From assembly GCF_007859765.1 (NCBI RefSeq), contig NZ_SIHJ01000001.1, forward strand, positions 2,109,311 through 2,173,310: a stretch of DNA of 64,000 nt, given 5' to 3'. Origin of the DNA: Posidoniimonas corsicana (GTDB lineage Bacteria; Planctomycetota; Planctomycetia; Pirellulales; Lacipirellulaceae). Shown one piece after another: positions 17,369-25,286 of the stretch. The position numbers and the translations under genes are program-made. The stretch's first letter is position 1. The number at the start of each line of letters is the position of its first letter. Below the pieces are notes generated by a model. The model was not told the DNA's origin. It made no database searches and saw nothing but the letters and a program-made list of their open reading frames with translations.

Positions 17369-17970
17369 GCGGGAGTAGCGAAGCGACCGGACCGTTGCGA
17401 ACCCGCGGGAGCAGTGGCCCGCGCGCTGATCGTTCCCAGCGCAGGTTGCGCGAAGGGCGGCGGTTGTTGGTTGGGTCGCGACCAATCGAGCGAGGCGCCC
17501 GCCCGATTGGTGTGGTGGTCCAGATCGCCTAGCCGTCAGGCCTTAGTACGCGGGCGTTTTTCGCTCCGGTTTCTCGCCGGAATCCTGTCGAAACCGGCCA
17601 CCCAGCGCGGTCAAATAATAGAGCTCGTCAGTGTCTTTCTAGCCCTGTTGGCGGGGGGCTGGTGCTTGTTCGGGAGGGGGTCGCGGGTGCTAGTTTTGTC
17701 CCTATGGCGCGCAGCGGTGGACAAAAGTCGCCGACTTTTGTCCACCGCCGTGCGAGTTTCACCCTGCTATTGCAGAGCGGGCGTGGATTGAGGGGGGACA
17801 AAACGGGCCGACTTTAGTCCCTAAAAATCGATGTCGGACAAAGGGACAAAACTCCCAGGCACCCGCAACAAGCGCGGCTCTGGCGGCGGTTGTAACAACA
17901 GCGGCCGGTCAGCGTTTAAGAAGGACCTGCCAAGACCGCGTTGTCCCCAAGCTATGGAGTTGGCGCTACG
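17369..17970. other. Long intergenic region carrying inverted repeats
   Basis: No convincing gene lies in these 602 bp; the 125-codon plus-strand frame at 17414-17791 shows no protein-like pattern. An 8-bp hairpin is formed by accaatcg (17481-17488) and cgattggt (17504-17511). The right half holds the ggacaaaac/gttttgtcc repeats listed separately. The promoter of the 17971 gene should be at its right end, but no clear boxes were found. Confidence 0.55.
17693..17852. repeat. Cluster of GGACAAAA/TTTTGTCC inverted repeats
   Basis: The 9-mer gttttgtcc or close variants and its complement occur repeatedly: 17693-17701 (gttttgtcc), 17719-17727 (ggacaaaag), 17735-17743 (cttttgtcc), 17796-17804 (ggacaaaac), 17812-17820 (ctttagtcc) and 17844-17852 (ggacaaaac). 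The central pair belongs to a perfect 16-bp inverted repeat (17715-17730 and 17732-17747) with a one-base centre. The same motif family recurs at 25305-25458. It looks like a dispersed palindromic repeat family, a set of protein-binding sites, or both. Confidence 0.7.
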
Positions 17971-18420
17971 ATGAACGAAACGGATCGATCCGTCGGGGCG
18001 GCCACGGCCGCGTTCGACCGGGACCTCGCCGTGCCAGCCGGCCGCACCAAGGGTGCGACGCCGATTGGCTGCGCGGTGTGTGGAGCGGAGCACCAGATCA
18101 AACTCGCGGCCGCCGGCCCCGACGCCCCCTGCCCCGCCTGCGGCTGCCTGCTGCGGGAGGGATCGCAGCAGGCCGAGCGGCTGTGCCACCGCCTGTCCGA
18201 GGCGTTCGGCGTCGGACCGGAAGAGGTCGCGCCGGACACCCTGATCAGCGACGTGGCCGACGACTCGCTCGCCCGCGTGGAGCTGGTGATGGAGCTGGAG
18301 GACGAGCTCGAGCAGCAGGGGGCCGACACGCGGCTGTCCACCGAGGAGGTCGAGCAGATCCGCACCGTGGGTGACGCCCTGCGGCTGCTGATCGAGAAGC
18401 AGCGGCCGGCGGGGGATTGA
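17971..18420 (+). CDS. Zinc-ribbon protein fused to an acyl-carrier-protein domain
   Basis: The N-terminal third carries two CxxC pairs (Cys34/Cys37 and Cys54/Cys57) that form a zinc ribbon. The C-terminal half (about 68-145) looks like an acyl carrier protein. It is acidic and helical, with D98-S99-L100 followed by ARVELVMELEDEL. Ser99 is the expected 4'-phosphopantetheine attachment site, since ACPs have DSLxxVELxMxLE. The fusion is unusual because stand-alone ACPs are about 80 residues. It sits away from fatty-acid genes, so it may serve a special acylation or polyketide pathway or be regulatory. The ATG at 17971 is used; an upstream TTG in frame is less likely. Confidence 0.8.
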   Translation: MNETDRSVGAATAAFDRDLAVPAGRTKGATPIGCAVCGAEHQIKLAAAGPDAPCPACGCLLREGSQQAERLCHRLSEAFGVGPEEVAPDTLISDVADDSLARVELVMELEDELEQQGADTRLSTEEVEQIRTVGDALRLLIEKQRPAGD

Positions 18421-18545
18421 TTAGCCTGTGACGCTGGGGCGCCCTATGGTAAAGGGTGGGTGCTGCGCCCGCGGCCGCACGCCGGCCGGGGTCGCGCGCC
18501 CGTCGCAACCCTCCCCCCAGCCGCGCTGCTAGCACGCCCCCACCC

Positions 18546-19643
18546 ATGATCCTCGAGTCCGACCCGCTGGCGCCCTACGCGATGCACCCGGAGGATTCGG
18601 CCGGACGCGTACACCCGGAGCCGCCGCACCGCTACCGCTCTCCCTACCAGCGCGACCGCGACCGGATTGTGCACAGCTCGGCGTTCCGCCGGCTGAGCCA
18701 CAAGACGCAGGTGTTCACCGGCGAGATGGGCGACTACCACCGCTCGCGCCTGACGCACACGATGGAGGTGGCGTCGCTCGCGCGGACCATGGCCCGGGCG
18801 CTTCGCGTCAACGAGGACCTGGTCGAGGCGCTCGCCCTGGCGCACGACATCGGCCACCCGCCGTTCGGCCACGCCGGCGAGGACCTGCTGGACGAGCGGC
18901 TCGGCGGCGCGGAAGGCGGGCACGGCGGCTTCAACCACAACGCGCAGGCGCTGCGGCTGTTCGAGCTGCTCGAGGTGCGGTACGTGGAGTTCCCCGGGCT
19001 GAATTTGACGCTCGAGGTGCTGGAGGGCCAGCGCCGCCGCGCCGACAAGACGCCCGACGGCAGCCTGCGGAGCCCGACCATCGAGGCGCAGATTGTCGAC
19101 GCCGCAGACAGCATCGCCTACGACGCGCACGACGCCGACGACGCGCTGGAGCTCGGCCTGCTGGAGCTGGGCGAGCTGCGCGAGCTGGCGCTGTGGGACG
19201 AGGCGGCCCGGCGGGTGGAGGACCGGTACGCCAGCCTCACGCCGCTGGAGCTGCGCCGCGCGACCATCCACGAGCTGCTGGACTGGCAGGTGAGCGACCT
19301 GCTGGGCGTCGCGCAGCAGCGCCTGGAGGAGCTCGACCTGCCGAGCGCCGACGCGGCCCGGTCGGCGCCCATCGTGGCGACCGTGTCGCGCGGGGTGGCC
19401 GGCAAGAAGCGGGAGCTGGAACGGTTCCTGTTCGACCGCGTGTACCGGCACCCGCTGGTGCTCTCGCACCGCATGGAGGCGACCGCGGCGCTCGGCGAGC
19501 TGTTCGACCGCTGCGTGGCCGACCCGGGGCGGATCCCGGAGCACTACCGCCAGTCGAACCCGGGCGACGAGCCCCGCGCGGCGGCTGACTATCTTTCCGG
19601 CATTACCGATCGTTACGCTTTAGAGGCGTTCCGGTCGCTGTAG
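18546..19643 (+). CDS. dgt: dGTPase-like HD-domain triphosphohydrolase
   Basis: This belongs to the deoxyguanosinetriphosphate triphosphohydrolase-like HD superfamily, which removes triphosphate from dNTPs. The conserved start RYRSPYQRDRDRIVHSSAFRRLSHKTQVF (first blocks at 29-57) is followed by the HD-domain residues His71, His100-Asp101 (AHDIGHPPFGHAGED) and the downstream NHNAQ and DAADSIAYDAHDADDA blocks. The 365-residue length fits the short dGTPase-like class. The ATG at 18546 is preferred because the upstream extension is Arg/Pro-rich and unconserved in character. It is cytoplasmic. Nucleotide specificity cannot be read from sequence; the symbol is used for the family. Confidence 0.93.
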   Translation: MILESDPLAPYAMHPEDSAGRVHPEPPHRYRSPYQRDRDRIVHSSAFRRLSHKTQVFTGEMGDYHRSRLTHTMEVASLARTMARALRVNEDLVEALALAHDIGHPPFGHAGEDLLDERLGGAEGGHGGFNHNAQALRLFELLEVRYVEFPGLNLTLEVLEGQRRRADKTPDGSLRSPTIEAQIVDAADSIAYDAHDADDALELGLLELGELRELALWDEAARRVEDRYASLTPLELRRATIHELLDWQVSDLLGVAQQRLEELDLPSADAARSAPIVATVSRGVAGKKRELERFLFDRVYRHPLVLSHRMEATAALGELFDRCVADPGRIPEHYRQSNPGDEPRAAADYLSGITDRYALEAFRSL

Positions 19644-19773
19644 CGGCGGCCGCCGGAGCGGCATTTAAGGTAGGCGTCCCGGACCGCGGCGGGGTACAAT
19701 TGAGCGTCTAGAGGTCCTCCGTTGAGCGGCCCGCGCGGCCGCCTTACCCATTTCGCTGTCCCCGGAACACCGC

Positions 19774-20814
19774 ATGGCCCTGCTGATACTCCGCCTGGTG
19801 TTCCTGATGGTGGCCGCGGGTCTGGGCGCTCAGCTCGTGCGGTCGGGCACGCTGCCGGGGGAGGACGAGGGCTGGCCGACCACGCTGCCGGCGCTGGCGT
19901 TCGCCGGGATCATGCTGCTGGCGGTCGCGACCATCGCGATCGACGTCGTGTCCCGCCGCAAGCGGCTGGACGTGATCACGTCGGTCTACTTCGGGTTGAT
20001 CATCGGGCTGTTCCTGACGTACGTCTCGAAGCTGGCGATCAGCCCGGTGCTGCCGTCGGGCGCGTCGGAGGCTTCGACCTGGATCTCGCTGATCCTCGGC
20101 ATGGTGCTCTGCTACGCGTGCACCAGCGTGCTGATGCAGACCCGCAACGACTTCCGCTTCATCATCCCCTACGTCGAGTTCGCCAAGCAGCTCAAGGGGG
20201 TCAAGCCGCTGGTGCTGGACACCAGCGTGGTGATCGACGGCCGCATCGCCGACCTGGTCGAGACCCGCGTCATCGACAACCAGCTGGTGATGCCGCAGTT
20301 CGTCATCGCCGAGCTGCAGGCGATCGCCGACTCGAGCGACAAGCTCCGCCGCAGCAAGGGCCGCCGCGGGCTGGACATCCTCAACCGCCTGCGGAGCGAC
20401 CAGCACGTGGAGCTGGTGATCTTCGACCGCGAGCTGCCCGAGTTCGGCGACCAGCCGGTCGACCAGAAGCTGGTGATCCTGGCCAAGCACCTCGAGGGCA
20501 AGGTGGTCACCAACGACTACAACCTGAACAAGGTGGCCAAGCTCCAGAACGTCGGCGTGGTGAACCTGAACGACGTCGCCAACGCCCTCAAGCCGGTGTT
20601 CCTGCCGGGCGAGAAGGTGGACGTGCGGATTATCAAGCCAGGCGAGGAGTCGAGCCAGGGCGTCGGGTACCTGGACGACGGCACGATGGTCGTGATCGAC
20701 GGCGGCCGCGACCACATCAACGAGCAGGTCAGCTCGGTCGTGACCAGCGTGCTGCAGACCAGCGCCGGCCGGATGGTGTTCGCGAAGTTCGAACGCGTGA
20801 GTGGGGCGGCGTAG
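19774..20814 (+). CDS. PIN-TRAM membrane protein (YacL-like)
   Basis: Four hydrophobic segments in the first 125 residues anchor the protein. A PIN domain follows (about 146-260) with acidic residues Asp149 and Asp155 (LVLDTSVVIDGR), Glu180 (VIAELQAI) and Asp248 (VTNDYN), the expected metal-binding set for an RNase-type nuclease. A TRAM domain (about 275-335; EKVDVRIIKPG...GYLDDGTMVVIDGGR) would bind RNA. This order is the YacL family pattern known from Firmicutes, Actinobacteria and planctomycetes. The target RNA is unknown. It lies 130 bp after the dGTPase gene, with tacaat near 19694-19699 as a possible -10 box. Confidence 0.93.
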   Translation: MALLILRLVFLMVAAGLGAQLVRSGTLPGEDEGWPTTLPALAFAGIMLLAVATIAIDVVSRRKRLDVITSVYFGLIIGLFLTYVSKLAISPVLPSGASEASTWISLILGMVLCYACTSVLMQTRNDFRFIIPYVEFAKQLKGVKPLVLDTSVVIDGRIADLVETRVIDNQLVMPQFVIAELQAIADSSDKLRRSKGRRGLDILNRLRSDQHVELVIFDRELPEFGDQPVDQKLVILAKHLEGKVVTNDYNLNKVAKLQNVGVVNLNDVANALKPVFLPGEKVDVRIIKPGEESSQGVGYLDDGTMVVIDGGRDHINEQVSSVVTSVLQTSAGRMVFAKFERVSGAA

Positions 20815-20829
20815 CGGCGGCTACCAAAG

Positions 20830-20909
20830 CAGCCGATGGATTACATCCATCGGAGATGCTGGGCGTAAGCCAAGCCGGTGGGCATCCGACGGATGTAATC
20901 CGTCGGCTG
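20830..20909. repeat. Paired hairpins with complementary loops between convergent genes
   Basis: Hairpin 1 is ccgatgga-ttaca-tccatcgg (20833-20853). Hairpin 2 is ccgacgga-tgtaa-tccgtcgg (20886-20906). The loops ttaca and tgtaa are complementary, so the whole block is also a long imperfect inverted repeat (cagcc...ggctg, 20830-20909). It fills the gap between the PIN-TRAM and argS stops and could act as a bidirectional transcription end, although no T tract follows. The layout also fits a dispersed repeat element. Confidence 0.7.
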
Positions 20910-20919
20910 TTCAGACCGC

Positions 20920-22881
20920 TTACATCCGCTCCACGGTACGAATGCCAAGCAGCCCCAGGCCAAGCTCGATCGTCCGCCCCACCAGGTCGCACAGCAGCAG
21001 TCGGCTGTCGCGCAGCTCGTCGGACTCGGCCTTCAGCACCGGGCAGTTGACGAAGAATTCGGAGTAGCAGCTCGCCAGGTCGAACAGGTAGGCGGTCAGG
21101 TGGTTGGGGCGATAGTCGGCCGCCACGCGTTCGAGCGCCTCGGAGAATCGCAGCAGCGCAACGCCCAGCGCCCGCTCGGCCGGAGCGGAAAACTGGATCT
21201 TGGCGCCGGCGCCGCGGAGCGCCTGGATGTCGACCCCGCCGCGGGAAAAAATCCCGCGCACCCGGGCGCACGAGTACTGCATGTACGCGGCGGTGTTGCC
21301 GTTCATCGCGAGCATCTTGTCGTAGCTGAACACGTAGTCGCTGGTCCGGTTGTGCGCCAGGTCGGCGTACTTGATGGCGCCGATGCCGATCCGCTCGGCC
21401 ACCTCCTGCCGCTCGCCTTCGGACGTGAGCACCTCGCTCTTGTCGGCGATCGTCCGGGCGCGGTCAACCGCTTCGTCCAGCAGGCTCATCAGTCCAACCG
21501 ATGCGCCGGTGCGGGTCTTGAACGGCCGGGATTTCTCATCCATCACGGTGCCGAACGCGACGTGCTGCAGCTCCAAGTCTTCGTAGCCCCACTTGCGGGC
21601 GGTGGCGAACAGCTGGTCGAAGTGCTGGCTCTGCCGGTGGTCCACCACGTACAGCAGCGCGTCGGGCGCCCACTCGTTCATCCGGTACTGGATGGTCGCC
21701 AGGTCGGTCGTGGCATAGAGGAACGCGCCGTCCTGCTTACGGACGATGAACGGCGCCTCGTGGCCCTCGGTGAACACGCACATCGCGCCGTCGCTCTCGG
21801 TCGCCAGGCCCTTGGCGGCCAGGTCGTCGACCACCTTCGCCAGCAGCGGCTGGTAGAAGCTCTCGCCGAGCGTGTGGTCGAATGTGACGCCGAGCCGGTC
21901 GTACGTGGCGTTGATCTCGTCCAGGCACGCGGGCAGGAACCGGTCCCACAGGTCGCGGTTCTCGGCGTCTCCGGCGTGGAGCTTGGCGGTCTCGCCGATG
22001 GCGTCCTTGCCGATGTTCGGGTGGTCGGCGGCCAGCTTGGCGAGCTTCGGGTCGCCTTCCACGGCGGCCACTTTTTCTTCCAGTGAGGCCAGCTCGCCCC
22101 GCAGCCCCGCGAGCTGCGCCTGAGCGGCCTTCAGCTTCTTGGCAGCCTGCTTGTCGGCCTTCTTGTCGCCGGTCGGCTCGACGGCTTCCAGCTCGGCGAG
22201 CCCGGCCTCGCGTTCGGCGATCTTGGCCCGCAGGTCGGGGATGCCGCGACGCTGCGCGTCGTGGTGCTCGATCAGCTGGTTGACCAGTTTGTACAACCGG
22301 GTCAGCTCGGGAACGATCGCCTTGGCGAGCGCCGCCTCGTCGACGAAGTGCTTGTACCCGTAGATGATCATGCCGAACTGGGCGCCCCAGTCGCCGATGT
22401 GGTTGTCGGTGATCACCCGGTCGCCGAGGAACCGCAGCACACGGGCGAGCGCGTCGCCGATGACGGTCGAGCGGATGTGGCCCACGTGCATCGGCTTCGC
22501 GACGTTCGGCGAAGAGAAGTCGAGCACGATGGTCCGCGGCGCATCGGTCTGCTCCACGCCCAGCCGTTCGGCATCGCGGCTGGCGGCCGCGAGCTGTTCG
22601 AGCAGGTAGGCGTCCTTCACGCGCAGGTTGATGAACCCGGGGCCCGCCACCTCCGGCGGGTCGCACATGTCGGACAGGTCGAGCCGGCCGATGATCTCGT
22701 CCGCCACCTCGCGCGGCTTGCGGCCCAACTGCTTGGCGAGGGGCATCGCGCAGTTGGCCTGGTAGTCGCCGAACTTGGCGTCCTTGCTCGGCAGGATCAA
22801 CTCCAGCAGCGGCGCAGGATCGTCAGCCAGCGGCTTGAGCGCCGTCGAGAAGCGGGTACGGATTTCGCGAAGCAGATTCAT
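20920..22881 (-). CDS. argS: Arginyl-tRNA synthetase
   Basis: This charges tRNA-Arg with arginine. Class I features are present: an N-terminal Add-1-type domain (PSKDAKFGDYQANCAMPLAKQL), the HIGH motif as H132-V-G-H135 in AKPMHVGHIRST, and an EKSRPFKTRTG segment in place of KMSKS, as in many ArgRS. The C-terminal anticodon-binding domain ends with LGLGLLGIRTVERM. The protein is 653 residues, longer than the usual 550-600. The excess is a charged, coiled-coil-like insert near residues 200-285 (ERE/KKADKQAAKKLKAAQAQL), a common type of planctomycete insertion. The ATG at 22881 fits the family start. rsfS lies upstream in the same direction, 79 bp away. Confidence 0.97.
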   Translation of the reverse strand: MNLLREIRTRFSTALKPLADDPAPLLELILPSKDAKFGDYQANCAMPLAKQLGRKPREVADEIIGRLDLSDMCDPPEVAGPGFINLRVKDAYLLEQLAAASRDAERLGVEQTDAPRTIVLDFSSPNVAKPMHVGHIRSTVIGDALARVLRFLGDRVITDNHIGDWGAQFGMIIYGYKHFVDEAALAKAIVPELTRLYKLVNQLIEHHDAQRRGIPDLRAKIAEREAGLAELEAVEPTGDKKADKQAAKKLKAAQAQLAGLRGELASLEEKVAAVEGDPKLAKLAADHPNIGKDAIGETAKLHAGDAENRDLWDRFLPACLDEINATYDRLGVTFDHTLGESFYQPLLAKVVDDLAAKGLATESDGAMCVFTEGHEAPFIVRKQDGAFLYATTDLATIQYRMNEWAPDALLYVVDHRQSQHFDQLFATARKWGYEDLELQHVAFGTVMDEKSRPFKTRTGASVGLMSLLDEAVDRARTIADKSEVLTSEGERQEVAERIGIGAIKYADLAHNRTSDYVFSYDKMLAMNGNTAAYMQYSCARVRGIFSRGGVDIQALRGAGAKIQFSAPAERALGVALLRFSEALERVAADYRPNHLTAYLFDLASCYSEFFVNCPVLKAESDELRDSRLLLCDLVGRTIELGLGLLGIRTVERM

Positions 22882-22960
22882 GACTCAGCAATTGGCAGGA
22901 GGCGAAATGCCCATGGCGGCCGCGTGAAGCGTTGCGGCCCCGCCGCGAACGGAAGCTCTA

Positions 22961-23371
22961 CTATTCTTTTTCCGCCTCGTCTGCGGGCTCGTCCCACGGC
23001 AGCGGCACGCGCGTGGCGCCGGACCAGAGCTCCTCCAGGGCGTAGAAGCCGCGGACCTCTTCGTCGAACATGTGCACCACCAGGTTGCCGTAGTCCAGCA
23101 GGATCCACCGGCTCTCACGGTAGCCCTCGATGCCCATACGGGCGTCGCCCAGGTCGTGCTCCAGCACGTGGTCGATTTCTTCGCTGATCGCGTGCAGCTG
23201 CCGTCGGCTCGAGCCGGTGACCAGCAGGAAGTAGTCGAACACCGGCGTCAGCTCGCGCATGTCCAGCAGCACGATGTCCGTCCCCCGGTTGTCGTGGGCG
23301 GCCTTGGCGGCGGCCATCGCGAGCTCGAGGCTCCGGCGCTGGGATTCTTCGATGGATAGTTCGTCAGAAAT
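22961..23371 (-). CDS. rsfS: Ribosomal silencing factor RsfS (Iojap family), apparent ATT start
   Basis: RsfS binds ribosomal protein L14 and keeps the subunits apart in starvation. The core is clear: DIVLLDMRELTPVFDYFLL, TGSSRRQLHAISEEI, MGIEGYRESRWILLDYGNLVVHMF and ALEELW. The start is a puzzle. The first in-frame ATG (23317) would cut off the N-terminal helix RRSLELAMAAAKAA. No ATG, GTG, TTG or CTG lies between it and an Arg/Pro-rich, unlikely extension. An ATT codon at 23369-23371 has ggag seven bases upstream and gives a 136-residue protein with the helix intact, so I place the start there, as known for infC. If the ATG is used the protein is 118 residues. A C-terminal acidic tail is present. 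Confidence 0.85.
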   Translation of the reverse strand: MSDELSIEESQRRSLELAMAAAKAAHDNRGTDIVLLDMRELTPVFDYFLLVTGSSRRQLHAISEEIDHVLEHDLGDARMGIEGYRESRWILLDYGNLVVHMFDEEVRGFYALEELWSGATRVPLPWDEPADEAEKE

Positions 23372-23629
23372 GGCGGGGCTCCAGTCGCGTAGCGAGGGGC
23401 GAGCTCTGGGTGGAATCGCCCAGTTTACCCCGTGTTCCGCCGGGCAGCGAGCCGCCTCTGAGCGGCAACGAGCGGGGCTGGGCACGGCGGCGCCACCCGG
23501 TTGGGGGCCGGCCCGGGGCGCCTCGCGGGCGGTTGCCACCCCGCTAGAATCCATTAGTGACGAAGCCGGCCGGCTCAGCGCCGGCGGCCCAACGAACGAA
23601 TCCCGCTCTGATATGCAAGGAAACACCCC

Positions 23630-24112
23630 ATGAGCGACACTCCCTGGGTCGAGGCTGGCGACAAAGCGCCAGCGTTCACACTGACATCCGACGCGGGCGA
23701 AAAGGTTCAGCTGACCGCGCTGAAGGGCCAGCCCGTGGTGCTGTACTTCTACCCCAAAGACGACACCCCCGGCTGCACCCGCGAGGCGTGCGCCTTCCGC
23801 GACCAAGCCAAGCCTCTCGCCAAGCTGGGGGCCGTGGTGCTCGGCGTCAGCCCGGACGACGTCGCGAGTCACGAGAAGTTCCGCGACAAGTACAAGCTGA
23901 ATTTCCCCTTGCTCGCGGACCCGGACCACAAGATCGCCGAGAAATACGGCGCCTGGCGGGAGAAGAACATGTACGGGAAGAAGTCGATGGGCGTCCAGCG
24001 AAGCACCTTTCTGATTGACGCGGCTGGCAAGGTGGCCAAAGTATGGAAACGGGTTAAGGTGGATGGACACGATCAGCAGGTCCTCGACGCGTTGGGCGAA
24101 CTGCCGAAATAA
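23630..24112 (+). CDS. bcp: Thioredoxin-dependent peroxiredoxin (BCP/PrxQ family)
   Basis: This reduces hydrogen and organic peroxides with thiols from thioredoxin. The sequence has the BCP/PrxQ pattern FYPKDDTPGCTREACAFRD, with the peroxidatic Cys49 and the resolving Cys54 five residues on, the typical Q-type spacing. The length of 160 residues fits. A good Shine-Dalgarno sequence (aaggaa) precedes the ATG at 23630. The protein has no signal and should be cytoplasmic. It diverges from rsfS with a 258-bp gap that must contain both promoters; tagaat at 23545-23550 is a possible -10 box. Confidence 0.97.
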   Translation: MSDTPWVEAGDKAPAFTLTSDAGEKVQLTALKGQPVVLYFYPKDDTPGCTREACAFRDQAKPLAKLGAVVLGVSPDDVASHEKFRDKYKLNFPLLADPDHKIAEKYGAWREKNMYGKKSMGVQRSTFLIDAAGKVAKVWKRVKVDGHDQQVLDALGELPK

Positions 24113-24225
24113 GGCCATTTCGCTCTAGCAGCCGGTTGTGTCGATCCGGTAGATTCGGGGGCTAGGCGGGAGGCTGTTCTTATCTGGTATGGCTCGGCAA
24201 CTCCGTGACGCCGGGGGGCCTTCTC

Positions 24226-24642
24226 ATGAATTGTGACCAAGTCTTCAACGTCCTGACCCGCGGGCCCTTCCCTTCCGGATCGCCTGAGGACTTCCACGTT
24301 CAGCAGCACCTGGATGGCTGCCTGGACTGCTGGCGGATCGCCGAGGCGCTCCGCCCCGCCGAGCACCTGTTCCAGGAGGCCATCCCCCCGTCCGAGACCC
24401 GCGACCTGCCCGGCTACTGGGGCGACTCCACCCCGCCGGCGACCCTGCTCGACCAGATCGCTAGCGACACCGCCAAGACCGCCGTCGCGCCCAAGCTCCG
24501 CCGCGCAACCGAGCAACGGCAGATCGAGATCGTCTACGACCGCACCGCCCGCCGCACCGACATGCTGTACGTCGGCGCCATCCTGCTGGGCACCCTGACC
24601 ATGCCGCTGCTCGCCTGGTGGCTGATGTCCGTGCCCGAGTAG
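24226..24642 (+). CDS. Small membrane-anchored protein with Cys/His (anti-sigma-like) motif
   Basis: The N-terminus MNCDQVFNVL...HVQQHLDGCLDCWRI carries Cys3, a His pair near 24-28, and Cys32/Cys35. This is the H-x3-C-x2-C arrangement of zinc-binding anti-sigma (zf-HC2/ZAS) domains. One C-terminal membrane segment (MLYVGAILLGTLTMPLLAWWLM) ends the 138-residue protein. This suggests a membrane-tethered regulator, but no sigma factor gene adjoins it. The ATG at 24226 is chosen over GTG 24205 since Cys3 lies directly behind it. Function is inferred from the motif layout only. Confidence 0.75.
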   Translation: MNCDQVFNVLTRGPFPSGSPEDFHVQQHLDGCLDCWRIAEALRPAEHLFQEAIPPSETRDLPGYWGDSTPPATLLDQIASDTAKTAVAPKLRRATEQRQIEIVYDRTARRTDMLYVGAILLGTLTMPLLAWWLMSVPE

Positions 24643-24884
24643 GGACCGGGGTAGGGTTGTGCTGCTTCTGGCGGTCCCGCCGGACCGCCGGTGCTCCCGC
24701 GTCTGACAATCCGCACCACGGCGTTTGCCAACCACGCCCCGCGGGCTACGCTTCAGCAACGGTGCTGCGTGCGGACCCCTCCCGCCGTCCGCCGGTTCTG
24801 CTCCTCGCGGCCCTCACTCTGCTTTTCGTTGCGCCCGGGCCGCCGCGCCACCATTGTCCGGTTCCCTCGAACCCCAGGCACGCG

Positions 24885-25286
24885 ATGCTGACGACCGACG
24901 CCGCACTCCCGGCCGCCGCGCACGTTGCGCACGCCCCACCCACCGCCCGGCAGCGACTCATCCGGGCGCTGACCCCGCAGGTCGATCGCCGCCGCGCGAC
25001 CCGGGTGGCCGCCCCCTACCTGATGAAGATGACCCCGCTGGTGGACCTCGGCCGCGGCCGACCCGGCCCGCCCGCCGGCCCATCGCTTACGGTGGTGGGC
25101 AAGGACCTCAGCGAGCGCGGGTTCTGCTTCTACCACGAGCAGCCACTCTCCTTCCGGTTCGTCCGTCTGACCCTCGACGACCCGCACATTGGCCGGTTCG
25201 AGCTCGACGTGCAGCTCGACCGCACGCTGTTCAGCAAGCTCGGCTGGTACGAATCCGCCGGCCGCGTGCTGACCGTACGCGGCTAG
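24885..25286 (+). CDS. PilZ-like protein (133 aa)
   Basis: A short Ala/Pro N-terminus leads into a segment with RRRATRVAAPYLMKMTPL, then VVGKDLSERGFCFYHEQPLSFRFVRLTL and DVQLDRTLFSKLGWYESAGRVL. RxxxR followed by D-x-S-x-x-G is the c-di-GMP-binding pattern of PilZ domains, and DLSERGF matches the second half well. Whether it binds c-di-GMP is unproven, and the upstream RxxxR is a loose match. The ATG at 24885 is used; the in-frame sequence before it looks non-coding. It is cytoplasmic and follows the anti-sigma-like gene after 242 bp. It might report on surface-attachment signalling for the polysaccharide operon that starts 500 bp later. Confidence 0.65.
   Translation: MLTTDAALPAAAHVAHAPPTARQRLIRALTPQVDRRRATRVAAPYLMKMTPLVDLGRGRPGPPAGPSLTVVGKDLSERGFCFYHEQPLSFRFVRLTLDDPHIGRFELDVQLDRTLFSKLGWYESAGRVLTVRG

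Noticed and set aside
17414-17791. A 125-codon plus-strand ORF in the repeat-rich gap
   Set aside because: It spans the palindromic repeats, has no ribosome-binding site or family pattern, and is low in coding character.
22961-24118. A 385-codon frame that would extend RsfS far upstream
   Set aside because: The added part is antisense to the peroxiredoxin gene and low in protein character; only the last 136 residues match RsfS.
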